From NCBI RefSeq assembly GCF_030440575.1, contig NZ_CP047189.1, forward strand, positions 868,001 to 932,000: 64,000 nucleotides of DNA, given 5' to 3'. Position 1 is the stretch's first letter; each line of letters begins with the position of its first letter. The position numbers were made by a program, and so were the translations under genes. The notes beneath the pieces were generated by a model. The model worked only from the letters and a program-made list of their open reading frames with translations, ran no database searches and had not been told where the DNA came from. The DNA comes from Corynebacterium ciconiae DSM 44920 (GTDB lineage Bacteria; Actinomycetota; Actinomycetes; Mycobacteriales; Mycobacteriaceae). Positions 1 to 8,278 of the stretch are shown one piece after another.

Positions 1-831
1 CCCGTGCCTGGAGCTGAGCCGACGAGCGCGTTGGCCTAGGCCCAGCGTGGCCAACACGTTCGTGATGACGAGAACACCAGCCACAGTCCACAGTCGGTCG
101 ATTCCGGGAATGCTTGCAGCAGCCACCACGATCTGCAGACTGCGATTGAGTAGTTGGTTAGCTGCTTCAAACTCACCTGCAGTACAGCACACGGCGACCA
201 CGACGGCGACCCACACGAGCGTCGGCGAGATCCGCCAGCGCCCACCGATACAGCACCGCCCCGATTGGATATCCTCGTGGCTTCTTGGGGTCCTATCAGC
301 TGTGGGCGCTAGCGTAGCAACAATCGCGCCCGCAGCAATAAGACACAATGCCTGCACCGCGAAAAGTAAGGTGGGAGAAACCAGATACAGCGCCACTCCC
401 ACAGGAAACAATCCACTTGTGTAGAGATAAAAGCGGCGATTCAATTCAAAAATCTCGAGTGAGAATCTCTCTTTAGCGAGCTCCAAGAGCAGGGCTGTGT
501 CCGTACCAGAGATCAGCGCGCCGGCGAGGCAGATTCCCACGAGATAGGCGACAAAGCCCGCGAAGCCACCGATAGCCGAGGCTACAAAAGCAAGCGCAAA
601 CATCCCGAGGCCCACCGCATAAGGAATTCGGGGTTCGGTCTTGTCACTCCAGAACGACAAAGGAAAATCGATCAGCAGAGACACAATGCCTTGGATAGCC
701 ATTCCTGCGAGATAGACAGACAGCCCCACGCCGGTCTGCTCGCTCCACCAAATGGGCATAATCGGCATGGTGAGCGCCGTGGATTTTAGATAAAAGGCAA
801 GGCGATATCGCCGAAGAGACTGCTGTGCCAT
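1..831 (-). CDS. MFS-type membrane transporter, C-terminus cut by window edge
   Basis: The gene reads leftwards and runs off the window, leaving its first 277 residues. These are strongly hydrophobic, with roughly six to seven membrane segments starting near residue 15. The loop at residues 55-68 (DFPLSFWSDKTEPR) has the charged character of the loop between helices 2 and 3 of major facilitator proteins. The ATG is preceded by AAAGG at about 6 nt. It lies 142 bp downstream of treZ on the same strand, with a small hairpin and an imperfect palindrome between them, so it probably has its own promoter. The substrate cannot be inferred. The family call rests on overall pattern only. Confidence 0.7.
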   Translation of the reverse strand, partial: MAQQSLRRYRLAFYLKSTALTMPIMPIWWSEQTGVGLSVYLAGMAIQGIVSLLIDFPLSFWSDKTEPRIPYAVGLGMFALAFVASAIGGFAGFVAYLVGICLAGALISGTDTALLLELAKERFSLEIFELNRRFYLYTSGLFPVGVALYLVSPTLLFAVQALCLIAAGAIVATLAPTADRTPRSHEDIQSGRCCIGGRWRISPTLVWVAVVVAVCCTAGEFEAANQLLNRSLQIVVAAASIPGIDRLWTVAGVLVITNVLATLGLGQRARRLSSRHG

Positions 832-973
832 CGGCACCTTTCTTCTACGCGCTTAGAGGTATCAAGGAGCGCAACAGGCGCTGAGTTTTCTTTCAGCGCA
901 GTGGACGCGGGGGTAGTCAGCACTACTAGTACTGCCGCGCGGGGGCAGCTCTTCGAGCGGCGCCGCGGTGGAG
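832..973 (-). promoter_or_regulatory. treZ/MFS intergenic region with hairpin and imperfect palindrome
   Basis: A 7-bp stem GCGCTGA/TCAGCGC with an 8-nt T-rich loop lies at 878-899 and may end treZ transcription. A 17-bp imperfect palindrome around ACTAGT (918-934) could be an operator for the transporter gene. No further gene is seen. Confidence 0.3.
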
Positions 974-2752
974 CTATGTGGTAGTCGGCTTGGTTGTGAT
1001 CAGGGCGAATTCCCAAGGGCCGAGGTCGGTGTGGGTATCGCTTACTGTCGGGGAGGTGAAGGAGTAGACGAGTGTGCCGCCGAAGGGCACACGGGTCTTG
1101 TGCGCGGAGTAGTTGCCCACGAAGATGTAGTCGCCGCGGTCCATGGCCACCCACTGCTCGTCGTGGCTGACTTGCATGTGCTCGAGCCACGGATCGGCAA
1201 GTCCGCAGGAACGGCGCAGGCGCAGCAGGGTGCGATAGGCCTCAAGGATGCTTTGTTGGGTGGCATCGAAATCCCAATCCAATCGTGAGCGCAGGAAGGT
1301 CTCTTCTTCCGCGGGGTTCGGTACATCCTCGGGGTCCCATCCAGCGCTGGCGAATTCTCGCAGACGGCCTTCGGCGGTCAGCCGCAGCAGTTCTTGATCC
1401 CCGTGGGATACAAAGAACTGGAAGGGGGTGGTTGCGCCGAACTCTTCCCCTTGGAAGAGCATCGGGGTGTAGGGCGAAAGATAGATAGTGGCGGCTTTCA
1501 ACACCTGTTGGACAGGGCTGAGGTTCTGGCTAGGCCGGTCACCTTGGCATCGGTTGCCCACCTGGTCGTGGGTGGTGGTGTAGGTGACAAAACGGTTTGC
1601 CGGAATCACATCGGTGTGGAGGTGACGGCCATGGCGCTTGCGGCGGAAGGTCGAGTGCCAGCGGGTGTGTACAAAGACTTCCTCAAGAGCATTCGCCAGG
1701 GTGGCTGTGTCACCAAAATCGGTGTAGTAGGTGTGCTGTTCACCGGTGACGAGGGCGTGCAGAGCGTGGTGAATATCATCAATCCACTGCGCATCAAGCC
1801 CGTAGCCGCCGGCCTCCTTCGAAGTCACCAGCCTAGGATCGTTTTGGTCCGACTCTGCGATCATGAACCTTGAAATTCCGGTTTCGGCTTCCACACGGCG
1901 GGCCACTTCGGAGATTTCCTCCAAAATGGGAACTGCGCCGGGATCGTTGAGAGCCTGCACTGCGTCGAGCCGCACCCCGTCGATGTGGTAGTCCCGCAAC
2001 CACTGCTCGATAGCGTCGAGCACATACAGCCGCACCTCGTCGGAGTCTTCGCCGTTGAGATTGACTACCTCACCCCAGCCGGTGGATCCGCCCGAGGTGT
2101 AGGGGCCAAAGGCTCCTACATAATTGCCCTCTGGGCCGAAGTGGTTGTACACGCAGTCGAGCACCACGGCGATACCTCGGCGGTGGGCGGCGTCGACAAG
2201 CCTCTTAAGTCCTTCGGGGCCGCCATAGCCGGCGTGGACCGCGTGCAGCGACACGCCGTCATAGCCCCAGTTACGGTTCCCGCCGAAAGGCTGCACGGGC
2301 ATGAGCTCGATCGCCGTCACCCCGAGATCGACAAGGTGATCGAGTTTTTCAATCACTCCATCGAAGGTGCCCTCGGGGCTAAAGGTGCCCACATGCAGCT
2401 CGTAGAGCACCTGGCCCGGCAAGCTGCGACCAGTCCACGCCTGGTCGCCCCACGGATATTCATGATCCACCACGGCGCTGAGCCCATGCACCCCATCGGG
2501 CTGGGATTGAGAGCGTGGATCGGGAAACGGCCCATGCTTGTCGACGCCACCTGCCGAATCCTCACTGCTTTTTTCAAGCAGAAAACCATAACGATCCCCC
2601 GGGCATGGGCGAACCTCCGCGGTAGTGAAGACATCCGCGCGGTCAGGATCGCGCTCCAAGTCGATGATGCGCTCGCGTGAAGAATCACCACCGGGGTGGA
2701 GAAGAAGAGACACTGCCTCTGCGTAGGGGGCCCATACACTAAAAGTTTTCAT
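974..2752 (-). CDS. treZ: malto-oligosyltrehalose trehalohydrolase (TreZ)
   Basis: This cytoplasmic GH13 enzyme releases trehalose from maltooligosyl-trehalose, the second step of the TreY/TreZ route. The 592-residue product starts MKTFSVWAPYAEAV, the usual N-terminal carbohydrate-binding fold of TreZ, so the ATG at 2752 is preferred over an in-frame upstream start. The catalytic motifs are complete: nucleophile D263 in DGVRLDAVQAL, acid/base E300 in MIAESDQND, and the TTHDQVGN motif that holds the third acid. Residues 68-72 (GGVDK) are encoded by a near-exact copy of the dispersed 16-bp repeat. treY lies about 3 kb away, and a divergent IMPACT-family gene starts 98 bp upstream. Confidence 0.95.
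   Translation of the reverse strand: MKTFSVWAPYAEAVSLLLHPGGDSSRERIIDLERDPDRADVFTTAEVRPCPGDRYGFLLEKSSEDSAGGVDKHGPFPDPRSQSQPDGVHGLSAVVDHEYPWGDQAWTGRSLPGQVLYELHVGTFSPEGTFDGVIEKLDHLVDLGVTAIELMPVQPFGGNRNWGYDGVSLHAVHAGYGGPEGLKRLVDAAHRRGIAVVLDCVYNHFGPEGNYVGAFGPYTSGGSTGWGEVVNLNGEDSDEVRLYVLDAIEQWLRDYHIDGVRLDAVQALNDPGAVPILEEISEVARRVEAETGISRFMIAESDQNDPRLVTSKEAGGYGLDAQWIDDIHHALHALVTGEQHTYYTDFGDTATLANALEEVFVHTRWHSTFRRKRHGRHLHTDVIPANRFVTYTTTHDQVGNRCQGDRPSQNLSPVQQVLKAATIYLSPYTPMLFQGEEFGATTPFQFFVSHGDQELLRLTAEGRLREFASAGWDPEDVPNPAEEETFLRSRLDWDFDATQQSILEAYRTLLRLRRSCGLADPWLEHMQVSHDEQWVAMDRGDYIFVGNYSAHKTRVPFGGTLVYSFTSPTVSDTHTDLGPWEFALITTKPTTT
2186..2201 (+). repeat. dispersed 16-bp repeat, 14/16 match
   Basis: Reads GGCGGCGTCGACAAGC on the plus strand, inside treZ. 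It is a weaker copy and could be chance. Confidence 0.35.
2536..2551 (-). repeat. dispersed 16-bp repeat, 15/16 match
   Basis: Reads GGTGGCGTCGACAAGC on the minus strand. Inside treZ it encodes GGVDK, in a loop before the catalytic domain. Confidence 0.6.
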
Positions 2753-2850
2753 GCTTGTCCACTGTAGCAATCGGATGCTGCGCTCTCGCCGGCTTTTATA
2801 GAGCGCTGCGGGATGCGCTAATGCGGTGTGCGGGCATTGAGAATGACACA

Positions 2851-3519
2851 ATGTCAGCTATGTACCAGCTACCAGCAGAGAGCATCGACGCGCCGGCGGT
2901 GGCGGAATTTGAGGAAAAACGCTCCCGATTTATCGGCCTGATCGCCCGGGCCAGTAGCGAGGACGAAGCCCGCGCGTTCATCGCGCAATGTGTCTCGGCC
3001 TATCCAGATGCCCGCCACCACTGCCACGCCTTCATCCTGCACCAGGAGGGGGCACAACCAATAGAGCGGTCCAGCGATGACGGTGAGCCATCTGGGACCG
3101 CCGGTATGCCGATGCTCGATGTTGTGCGGGGCAGCGGATTGCTCAATGTTGTTGCCGTCGTGGTGCGCTATTTCGGGGGAATCAAACTTGGCACCGGCGG
3201 GTTGGTACGCGCCTATGGGCATGCGGTACAGCTGGCGGTGGAACAGGTCAGCGTGGTCGATCGCGCCAAGCGGCTGCTGCTTCGCCTTGAGTTGGACCAC
3301 GCCAGCGCGGGCAAAATTGAGTCCGAATTGCGCCACCCGCACGGCTTTGAATTAGCAGTATTAGAGCCGGACTACACTGCCCGCGGTGTAGTGCTCACCC
3401 TCGCCGTAGACCCTGCCGATGAAGAACGCGCCACGGCACTAATTTCCCAACTCAGCGGTGGCACCGCGAGCGTTAGCAGAGGCGGGGAGATGTGGGTAGA
3501 CACCCCACGGAAGAGGTAG
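2851..3519 (+). CDS. yigZ: IMPACT/YigZ family protein
   Basis: A 222-residue member of the UPF0029 (IMPACT) family, whose eukaryotic relatives regulate Gcn2; the bacterial role is not settled. The hallmark is at residues 107-123, YFGGIKLGTGGLVRAYG, preceded by DDGEPSGTAGMP at 76-87. The C-terminal part is the DUF1949-like ferredoxin fold. The ATG at 2851 was chosen because MSAMYQLPAES is where family similarity begins; ATG 2860 is also possible. There is no strong ribosome-binding site. It is divergent from treZ with 98 bp between the start codons, and a small membrane-protein gene follows 61 bp downstream. Confidence 0.9.
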   Translation: MSAMYQLPAESIDAPAVAEFEEKRSRFIGLIARASSEDEARAFIAQCVSAYPDARHHCHAFILHQEGAQPIERSSDDGEPSGTAGMPMLDVVRGSGLLNVVAVVVRYFGGIKLGTGGLVRAYGHAVQLAVEQVSVVDRAKRLLLRLELDHASAGKIESELRHPHGFELAVLEPDYTARGVVLTLAVDPADEERATALISQLSGGTASVSRGGEMWVDTPRKR

Positions 3520-3566
3520 CCACCGAAGCACCCTGCCCGTATCCCTCAGGGGGCCAGCCAAGTGGG

Positions 3567-3572
3567 TACTAT
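3567..3572 (+). promoter_or_regulatory. -10 element of a probable leaderless gene
   Basis: TACTAT lies 8 nt before the ATG at 3581, so transcription should begin at or within a base or two of the start codon. No Shine-Dalgarno sequence is present. Confidence 0.5.
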
Positions 3573-3580
3573 AGATCTCC

Positions 3581-3814
3581 ATGAGCATGCAGCGCTACCC
3601 CTCAAATCCCATCGAACGGCGCAAACAAGCGGTTCGTAGATACTCTCGCAACGCGGCCCTGTGGGGCGTTGGTGGCCTCGGAGGCGCTGCGGTGGCGGGG
3701 ATCGCTGTGGGCAGCCCCGTACTCGTGATCCTGTGTCTGGTGTGCGCGGTTGCGGGAGTGGCATTCAACGCCTCGCGGGTACGCACCATTATCAACCACC
3801 GGGACTTGAATTAG
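3581..3814 (+). CDS. small membrane protein, unknown function
   Basis: A 77-residue protein with a basic N-terminus (about six Arg/Lys in the first 22 residues) and two hydrophobic stretches, around residues 24-41 and 44-62, separated by a short glycine/serine/proline turn. It is therefore probably a membrane hairpin. No enzymatic motif is seen and I do not recognise a family. A -10 hexamer just upstream suggests a leaderless transcript. The following S4-domain gene begins 2 bp after its stop, so the two are co-transcribed and probably translationally coupled. Confidence 0.7.
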   Translation: MSMQRYPSNPIERRKQAVRRYSRNAALWGVGGLGGAAVAGIAVGSPVLVILCLVCAVAGVAFNASRVRTIINHRDLN

Positions 3815-3816
3815 TC

Positions 3817-4206
3817 GTGACGGCACCTAGTAGCGAACCGGTGCGGATCGACGCCTGGATCTGGGCTGTGCGTATCGTCAAAACTCGCACTCTTGCCGGG
3901 GCTACCTGCAAGGCCGGGCATGTAAAGATCAACGGCAGCACCGCGAAGCCCTCCCAACTCGTCGCGCCGGGTGACCGTGTGAGCGTGTGGGTCGAGCATC
4001 GCAACCTCGAACTCGAGGTGACACATACCCTCAAAAAGCGCGTGAGTGCTGCGGTCGCACGTACCTGCTACGTGGATCACTCTCCGCCGCCTCCGCCGCG
4101 CGAAATCCTTGCCTCCCAGCCGCGGCGGGACCGCGGAGCGGGCCGGCCGACGAAGAAGGAACGCCGCCAGCTAGACCGGCTGCGCGGCCGTGGCGAGGAA
4201 CTCTAG
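3817..4206 (+). CDS. S4-domain RNA-binding protein (Hsp15-like)
   Basis: The 129-residue product carries an S4 RNA-binding domain at about residues 9-70 (RIDAWIWAVRIVKTRTLA, then GHVKING and LVAPGDRV). The tail is rich in Arg/Lys and ends with RPTKKERRQLDRLRG, typical of actinobacterial members. Family relatives of Hsp15 bind stalled 50S subunits, so a ribosome-associated role is inferred. The GTG start at 3817 follows the upstream stop by 2 bp and has GGGAC as a weak ribosome-binding site. A large hairpin follows the gene. Confidence 0.85.
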   Translation: MTAPSSEPVRIDAWIWAVRIVKTRTLAGATCKAGHVKINGSTAKPSQLVAPGDRVSVWVEHRNLELEVTHTLKKRVSAAVARTCYVDHSPPPPPREILASQPRRDRGAGRPTKKERRQLDRLRGRGEEL

Positions 4207-4224
4207 AATCCCACCACAAAGCTA

Positions 4225-4289
4225 AGCGCCGCATCGAACACTGCGTGAGGACCAAGATGTCCTGAGTCACGCGCATTCGATGCGGCGCT
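4225..4289. terminator. large three-tier hairpin between convergent genes
   Basis: Perfect 14-bp arms AGCGCCGCATCGAA and TTCGATGCGGCGCT enclose a second stem GCGTGA/TCACGC and an inner GGAC/GTCC with a 6-nt loop. It lies between the ends of the S4 gene and the minus-strand small gene, so a bidirectional terminator is most likely, although no T-tract follows. Confidence 0.6.
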
Positions 4290-4307
4290 GCTGCCGGTGG
4301 GCCGAGC

Positions 4308-4466
4308 CTAGAACTCGATGCTGCCCACGACGGCGTCGAGATCGTCCATGCCCCAGTCCGCGGGCGGGACATCAATGCCGAACTCGCGGAAGAAATCAGC
4401 TGCCCTCAATGCCCATACGTGCACTGCGTCGGCGGCCACGGGGAACTGCTCTGCAAAGCTATCCAT
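4308..4466 (-). CDS. small acidic protein (52 aa), unknown function
   Basis: The frame begins MDSFAEQFPVAADAVHVWAL and ends DDLDAVVGSIEF before TAG. It is acidic and looks mostly helical, with no membrane segment. A GAGGAG ribosome-binding site lies about 9 nt before the ATG, which is the main support for a real gene. It lies about 80 bp downstream of relS on the same strand and could be the last gene of the treY-relS unit. No family is recognised. Confidence 0.55.
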   Translation of the reverse strand: MDSFAEQFPVAADAVHVWALRAADFFREFGIDVPPADWGMDDLDAVVGSIEF

Positions 4467-4547
4467 CTCGATCGTCTCCTCGAATCATTCGGACGTGGTG
4501 TTCTACAGCAGCCACAAGTCTAACTCACCGGCGCGGCTGCGTAGAAG

Positions 4548-5576
4548 CTAGCGCTTATCGCGGCGCAGGCGCTTCAAGCGTCGGGCCAGACGTTGAGGAC
4601 GCTGGGCAGCGCGGTTGCCGGTGGAGTCTGTACGGGCGATGTGCTGTTCACCGAAGCGGTCCAGCAGCAGATCATCCACGATGCGCACTTGGCTCGGCTG
4701 GAAGCGGTAGCCGAGCCGGCGTCGCAGACGCGCAATCGCCGGCGCTGTCACCAACTCCTTGAGCTCAGCGACGGTGGTGACCCCGTTGCGCTTGAGCAGC
4801 TCCTCGAGCCAGGGGTAGTGCTCGGATTTCGAACGGGGAAACTCCGAGCCCAACAAAATAGCGAGCACACCGGGCAGAGTGATGGCGGTGAGAGACACAT
4901 CGTCGCCAGGATCCGGGGAGGGGTTTTGGATACTCGCGATTTGGTCGAATTGCTGGTCTGCCAGCTCGATCAACCCAGCAGCCAAGGTGAAGGCGCGATC
5001 GACCCGCGGATCTACACTGGCGCCAGAGGCTTTATAGCGAATATCGTGCTCGAACTCCGCCCAGGCGTGCTGGAGCACAGTGCGCAGCTGCACCTCGAAG
5101 GTCAGGCCCTCGAAGTCTCCCAACTCGTCATGATCGGCCGGCACCCGCACCACCAGGTGGTGGCTGCCGTAGCCGAAGCTACCGCTAACTCGGGTTTGGG
5201 CGGTTTTATCTACCGAGCGCAAAACATCGAAATGCCCGCCGAGCAAATCAATCACAATGGGGATCTCGGTGGAGTGGAACGTGGTTACGCGCACGCCGAG
5301 AATATCGTGAATATCATCCCACGGCTCCGGATACACCCACGCACCCTCGTCGTCTCGCTTGTAGGCCTTCGCCTCGAGCGAGGGCCATTGCTTCACGCGA
5401 GCCACCACTCGGTCGTAGGTGATTCCGCCGTCGGTGAGGAGATCTTCAATCACATCTTGGAAGCGCTCACTAGCGTCGGGGTGGTGAGCACACCACTGCA
5501 CATAGGTGTCGTTGAGGGCGGAGATGTGCGCCGGGGCATGCACATACTCGCCCTCGTGAACCGCTTCGGTACTCAC
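4548..5576 (-). CDS. relS: small alarmone synthetase (RelS-type RelA/SpoT domain)
   Basis: This 342-residue protein has a RelA/SpoT synthetase domain at about residues 50-190 without the HD hydrolase or TGS/ACT regulatory domains of a full-length Rel. Visible motifs include DIHDILGVRVTT, GYGSHHLVV and EVQLRTVLQHAWAEFEHD, the last being the conserved catalytic E..Q.RT..WA..EH segment. Family enzymes transfer pyrophosphate from ATP to GDP, GTP or GMP; C. glutamicum RelS, which I recall beside treY, is the likely orthologue. The GTG start lies 6 bp after the treY stop, so co-transcription with trehalose synthesis is likely. The C-terminal 130 residues are not recognised. Confidence 0.88.
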   Translation of the reverse strand: MSTEAVHEGEYVHAPAHISALNDTYVQWCAHHPDASERFQDVIEDLLTDGGITYDRVVARVKQWPSLEAKAYKRDDEGAWVYPEPWDDIHDILGVRVTTFHSTEIPIVIDLLGGHFDVLRSVDKTAQTRVSGSFGYGSHHLVVRVPADHDELGDFEGLTFEVQLRTVLQHAWAEFEHDIRYKASGASVDPRVDRAFTLAAGLIELADQQFDQIASIQNPSPDPGDDVSLTAITLPGVLAILLGSEFPRSKSEHYPWLEELLKRNGVTTVAELKELVTAPAIARLRRRLGYRFQPSQVRIVDDLLLDRFGEQHIARTDSTGNRAAQRPQRLARRLKRLRRDKR

Positions 5577-5582
5577 GTGGGT

Positions 5583-8006
5583 CTAGATACCTTCCAACAA
5601 CGAGATGGGCAGGGTGGCGAAAAGTTCGGCCACGGCCACGGTGCCCTGCCACTCACGGCCGGTGAAACGATCACGCCACTGTCCCTCGGGCAGGGTGATG
5701 GTGGTTTCGCCCCAGCCGCCTTCGTGCTCCAGCAGGAGCGGCGTGCGGGTGGCGAGAGCAATCACGTCTACATTGCGTTCCCCATCGCCGCGCGCCATAC
5801 CCACCAGATGGTTTTCTGCCGGGCCCTGAGCGAACACAGACTGATAGTCGGCGTCGATGAAGTATTCGGGATGCTCGCGGCGCAGCGTCAGCGACTCGTG
5901 GACCACGGCGAGTTTCACCATATCCGGGGTGGCGTCGATAAGCGCTGCATCCCCTTGGGATACAAGCCCATCGTGGGTCAGAGTGTGCAGATACTGGCCG
6001 CGCTTGGTGTAGTCCACGAAACGGCGGTTGTCTGGATCCACGAGGGAGTCGTCGAAGAACTCATTGCCCTGGTAGATATCTGGGATGCCGGGGCCAATAA
6101 GCTGCAGCAACTTTCGGCCCACGGACAGCACTCGTGCCGAAGGGGCCAGCTGCTGCACATAGCTGGTGATCAGCGGGGACGCGGGGCCGTTGACCAACGC
6201 GTTGATCCAGTTGTGGATGGAATCCTCAAAGTGCGCATCTGGGTCGGTCCACGTGGTGTGCACGCTAGCCTCGCGCATGGCCTTTTCCGCATAGGCATGG
6301 AAGCGTTCCACCAAGGACTCGGACACCTCGCCATCTTCCGGCCAGATGCCCAGTAGGTTTTGCAACAAGAACAGCCCGGTTTGGGAGTCCGGCGCGGGGG
6401 TGAGCGCCAAGACCTCGCGCACCAGCTCTGCGAACTCGGTGGGAGTTTCAGAGATCGACAGAATCCGAGCGCGCACATCCTCGCCGCGTTTAGTGTCATG
6501 GGTGGTCAACGTGGTCATAGCTTTGGGCCAGAGCACGCTGCGTTCCTGCTGCAGCAGATGGAACTCGGCAGCAGAAACACCGAAACGACCCGGGGCGCCA
6601 CCTACCTCCTGCAAAGGAACAAGACGGCAAGCGCGATAGAAGGTGGTATCTTCCACGCCCTTAGCCATCACCGCGCCGCAGACCTGGGCGAAACGAATCT
6701 TGGCCTCGCCATCGGCCAGCAGCCCCGCGGAGATGAGATCGAGGGCGTTACGACGCGAAGGGAAACGCCGCCCCATATCGGCAACAATGGTGGCGGTGAC
6801 ACGCGACAGCGACAAATAATCTGCGCGGTAAACCGGCATGGCGGCCACCAGATCCACGATTGTGTCAAACAGCTCCTCATCGGAGACCCGGCCACCGACG
6901 GTGGAGAAGTTATCGCGCCGCAACGCCCGCGCCAAACGACGCACCTCGGCGGAAAGCTCATCGGCAGCCACATCACGTTTGAGCGTGTGCTCTGTCGCCT
7001 CGATGGCGGCCTCGTTCCACGTCGAGCCGGACTGCTCTAGCGCCAACATAGACAGCGCATCTTCGGCGCGGCGATTAAGAAATACCCCGTCGAGCTCCCG
7101 CAGAGCGTCATAGCCGGTCGTGCCGTCGGCGGCCAGGCGGGCATCGAGTGGCTCGTGCACGTCGAGGATCTTCTCCACCACGAGCCAGCGATCATCGCCA
7201 ATGACATCCCGGAGGCGCTTGAGATAGCCGAAGGGATCAGACAGGCCGTCGGGGTGATCCACCCGGATACCGTCGATAAGCCCCTCGGCGCACAGCTGGC
7301 GAATCACGCGGTGGGTGTGTTCGAACACCAGTGGATCTTCCTGGCGGATGCCGGCGAGTCCATTTACGGAGAAGAATCGGCGGTAGCTGATCACCCCGTC
7401 GCGCCAGTACATCAACTTGTAGTGCTGCTGGCGGTAGGTGGTGAGGGGATCATCGCTGAGAGTGCCTTCATCGATGGGGAAGATGTTGTCGTAGTAGGCG
7501 AGCACGGTCTCGCCATCGACCTCACGGAACTCGAGCTTGTCCTCGTCGCCCTCGGCACCAAGAACCGGCAGGCCCAGCTTGCCTTCCGCGCCATTATCCT
7601 CGTGCCAATCGATATCGAAGTAGGACTCGAATTCAGAGTCCTGGCCCCGCTTGAGTACATCCCACCACCAGGCGTTATCGCGGGGATTATCAATACCCAC
7701 GTGGTTGGGCACGATATCGATCACAAGACCCATGCCGTGCTCGTGGACCACATCAGCTAGTGCACGAAAGCCCTCGATGCCACCGAGCTCAGGGTTGACG
7801 GTAGTCGGGTCGATCACATCGTAGCCGTGGTTCGATTCTGGGGCTGCGGCCAGAATCGGGGAACAGTAGACGTGGCTGACGCCAAGCTTGTGCAGATAGG
7901 GCACGATCTCAGCCGCTTCAGCAAAGCCAAAAGCGCGGCCCTGCGCATCGGCCTTAGGCCCGCGCAGCTGAATGCGATACGTGGAGGTAATAGGGGTACG
8001 GGGCAT
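5583..8006 (-). CDS. treY: maltooligosyl trehalose synthase (TreY)
   Basis: The enzyme isomerises the terminal alpha-1,4 linkage of maltodextrins to the alpha,alpha-1,1 linkage of trehalose; TreZ then releases trehalose. The 807-residue length is typical. GH13 motifs are visible: DIVPNHVG at 97-104, DGIRVDHPDGL with nucleophile D250, and VVEKIL with acid/base E279. The start MPRTPITSTYRIQLRG matches the family N-terminus. relS follows 6 bp downstream. A 272-bp upstream gap probably holds the promoter. One exact copy of the dispersed repeat encodes ALIDATP near the C-terminus. Confidence 0.96.
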   Translation of the reverse strand: MPRTPITSTYRIQLRGPKADAQGRAFGFAEAAEIVPYLHKLGVSHVYCSPILAAAPESNHGYDVIDPTTVNPELGGIEGFRALADVVHEHGMGLVIDIVPNHVGIDNPRDNAWWWDVLKRGQDSEFESYFDIDWHEDNGAEGKLGLPVLGAEGDEDKLEFREVDGETVLAYYDNIFPIDEGTLSDDPLTTYRQQHYKLMYWRDGVISYRRFFSVNGLAGIRQEDPLVFEHTHRVIRQLCAEGLIDGIRVDHPDGLSDPFGYLKRLRDVIGDDRWLVVEKILDVHEPLDARLAADGTTGYDALRELDGVFLNRRAEDALSMLALEQSGSTWNEAAIEATEHTLKRDVAADELSAEVRRLARALRRDNFSTVGGRVSDEELFDTIVDLVAAMPVYRADYLSLSRVTATIVADMGRRFPSRRNALDLISAGLLADGEAKIRFAQVCGAVMAKGVEDTTFYRACRLVPLQEVGGAPGRFGVSAAEFHLLQQERSVLWPKAMTTLTTHDTKRGEDVRARILSISETPTEFAELVREVLALTPAPDSQTGLFLLQNLLGIWPEDGEVSESLVERFHAYAEKAMREASVHTTWTDPDAHFEDSIHNWINALVNGPASPLITSYVQQLAPSARVLSVGRKLLQLIGPGIPDIYQGNEFFDDSLVDPDNRRFVDYTKRGQYLHTLTHDGLVSQGDAALIDATPDMVKLAVVHESLTLRREHPEYFIDADYQSVFAQGPAENHLVGMARGDGERNVDVIALATRTPLLLEHEGGWGETTITLPEGQWRDRFTGREWQGTVAVAELFATLPISLLEGI
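5928..5943 (+). repeat. dispersed 16-bp repeat, exact copy
   Basis: GGTGGCGTCGATAAGC on the plus strand, antisense inside treY, where the complement reads LIDAT. Confidence 0.75.
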
Positions 8007-8278
8007 GAGACATCAGTCCTCAGGTTTATCAATCGCACGGTGCAAAATGGTGTGCGCGGCCACGCCGCGAGCTGAATCTCACGCGACGGCGGGGAAAGGA
8101 TCGTCTCCCCGAGCGGATATAACCCGCCCTATGCTCTCGCGAGAGAGTGCAGCCTGTGGCGCACGCGCGCGCACACATGTGCCCTTCGAGTGTAGACCTG
8201 CTCGTGTCCTAGGGGACAGAATCAACCCTGTGGACCAACCCTGTGCGCCCTTGCCCGCTGCCGGCAGACTGCCGCGGT
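8007..8278 (-). promoter_or_regulatory. treY upstream region with several palindromes
   Basis: No gene is seen. The region contains the perfect palindrome CTCTCGCGAGAG (8134-8145), CACATGTG near 8173, and TGTCC-TAGG-GGACA (8205-8218). A TATATC hexamer on the minus strand around 8115-8122 could be the treY -10 element, giving a leader of about 100 nt. Which palindrome is an operator is unknown. Confidence 0.35.

Noticed and set aside
7266..7281. Further weak copies of the dispersed repeat (also near 37995, 39702, 40532, 63834)
   Set aside because: They match 13/16 or fewer positions and cannot be told from chance in GC-rich coding sequence.
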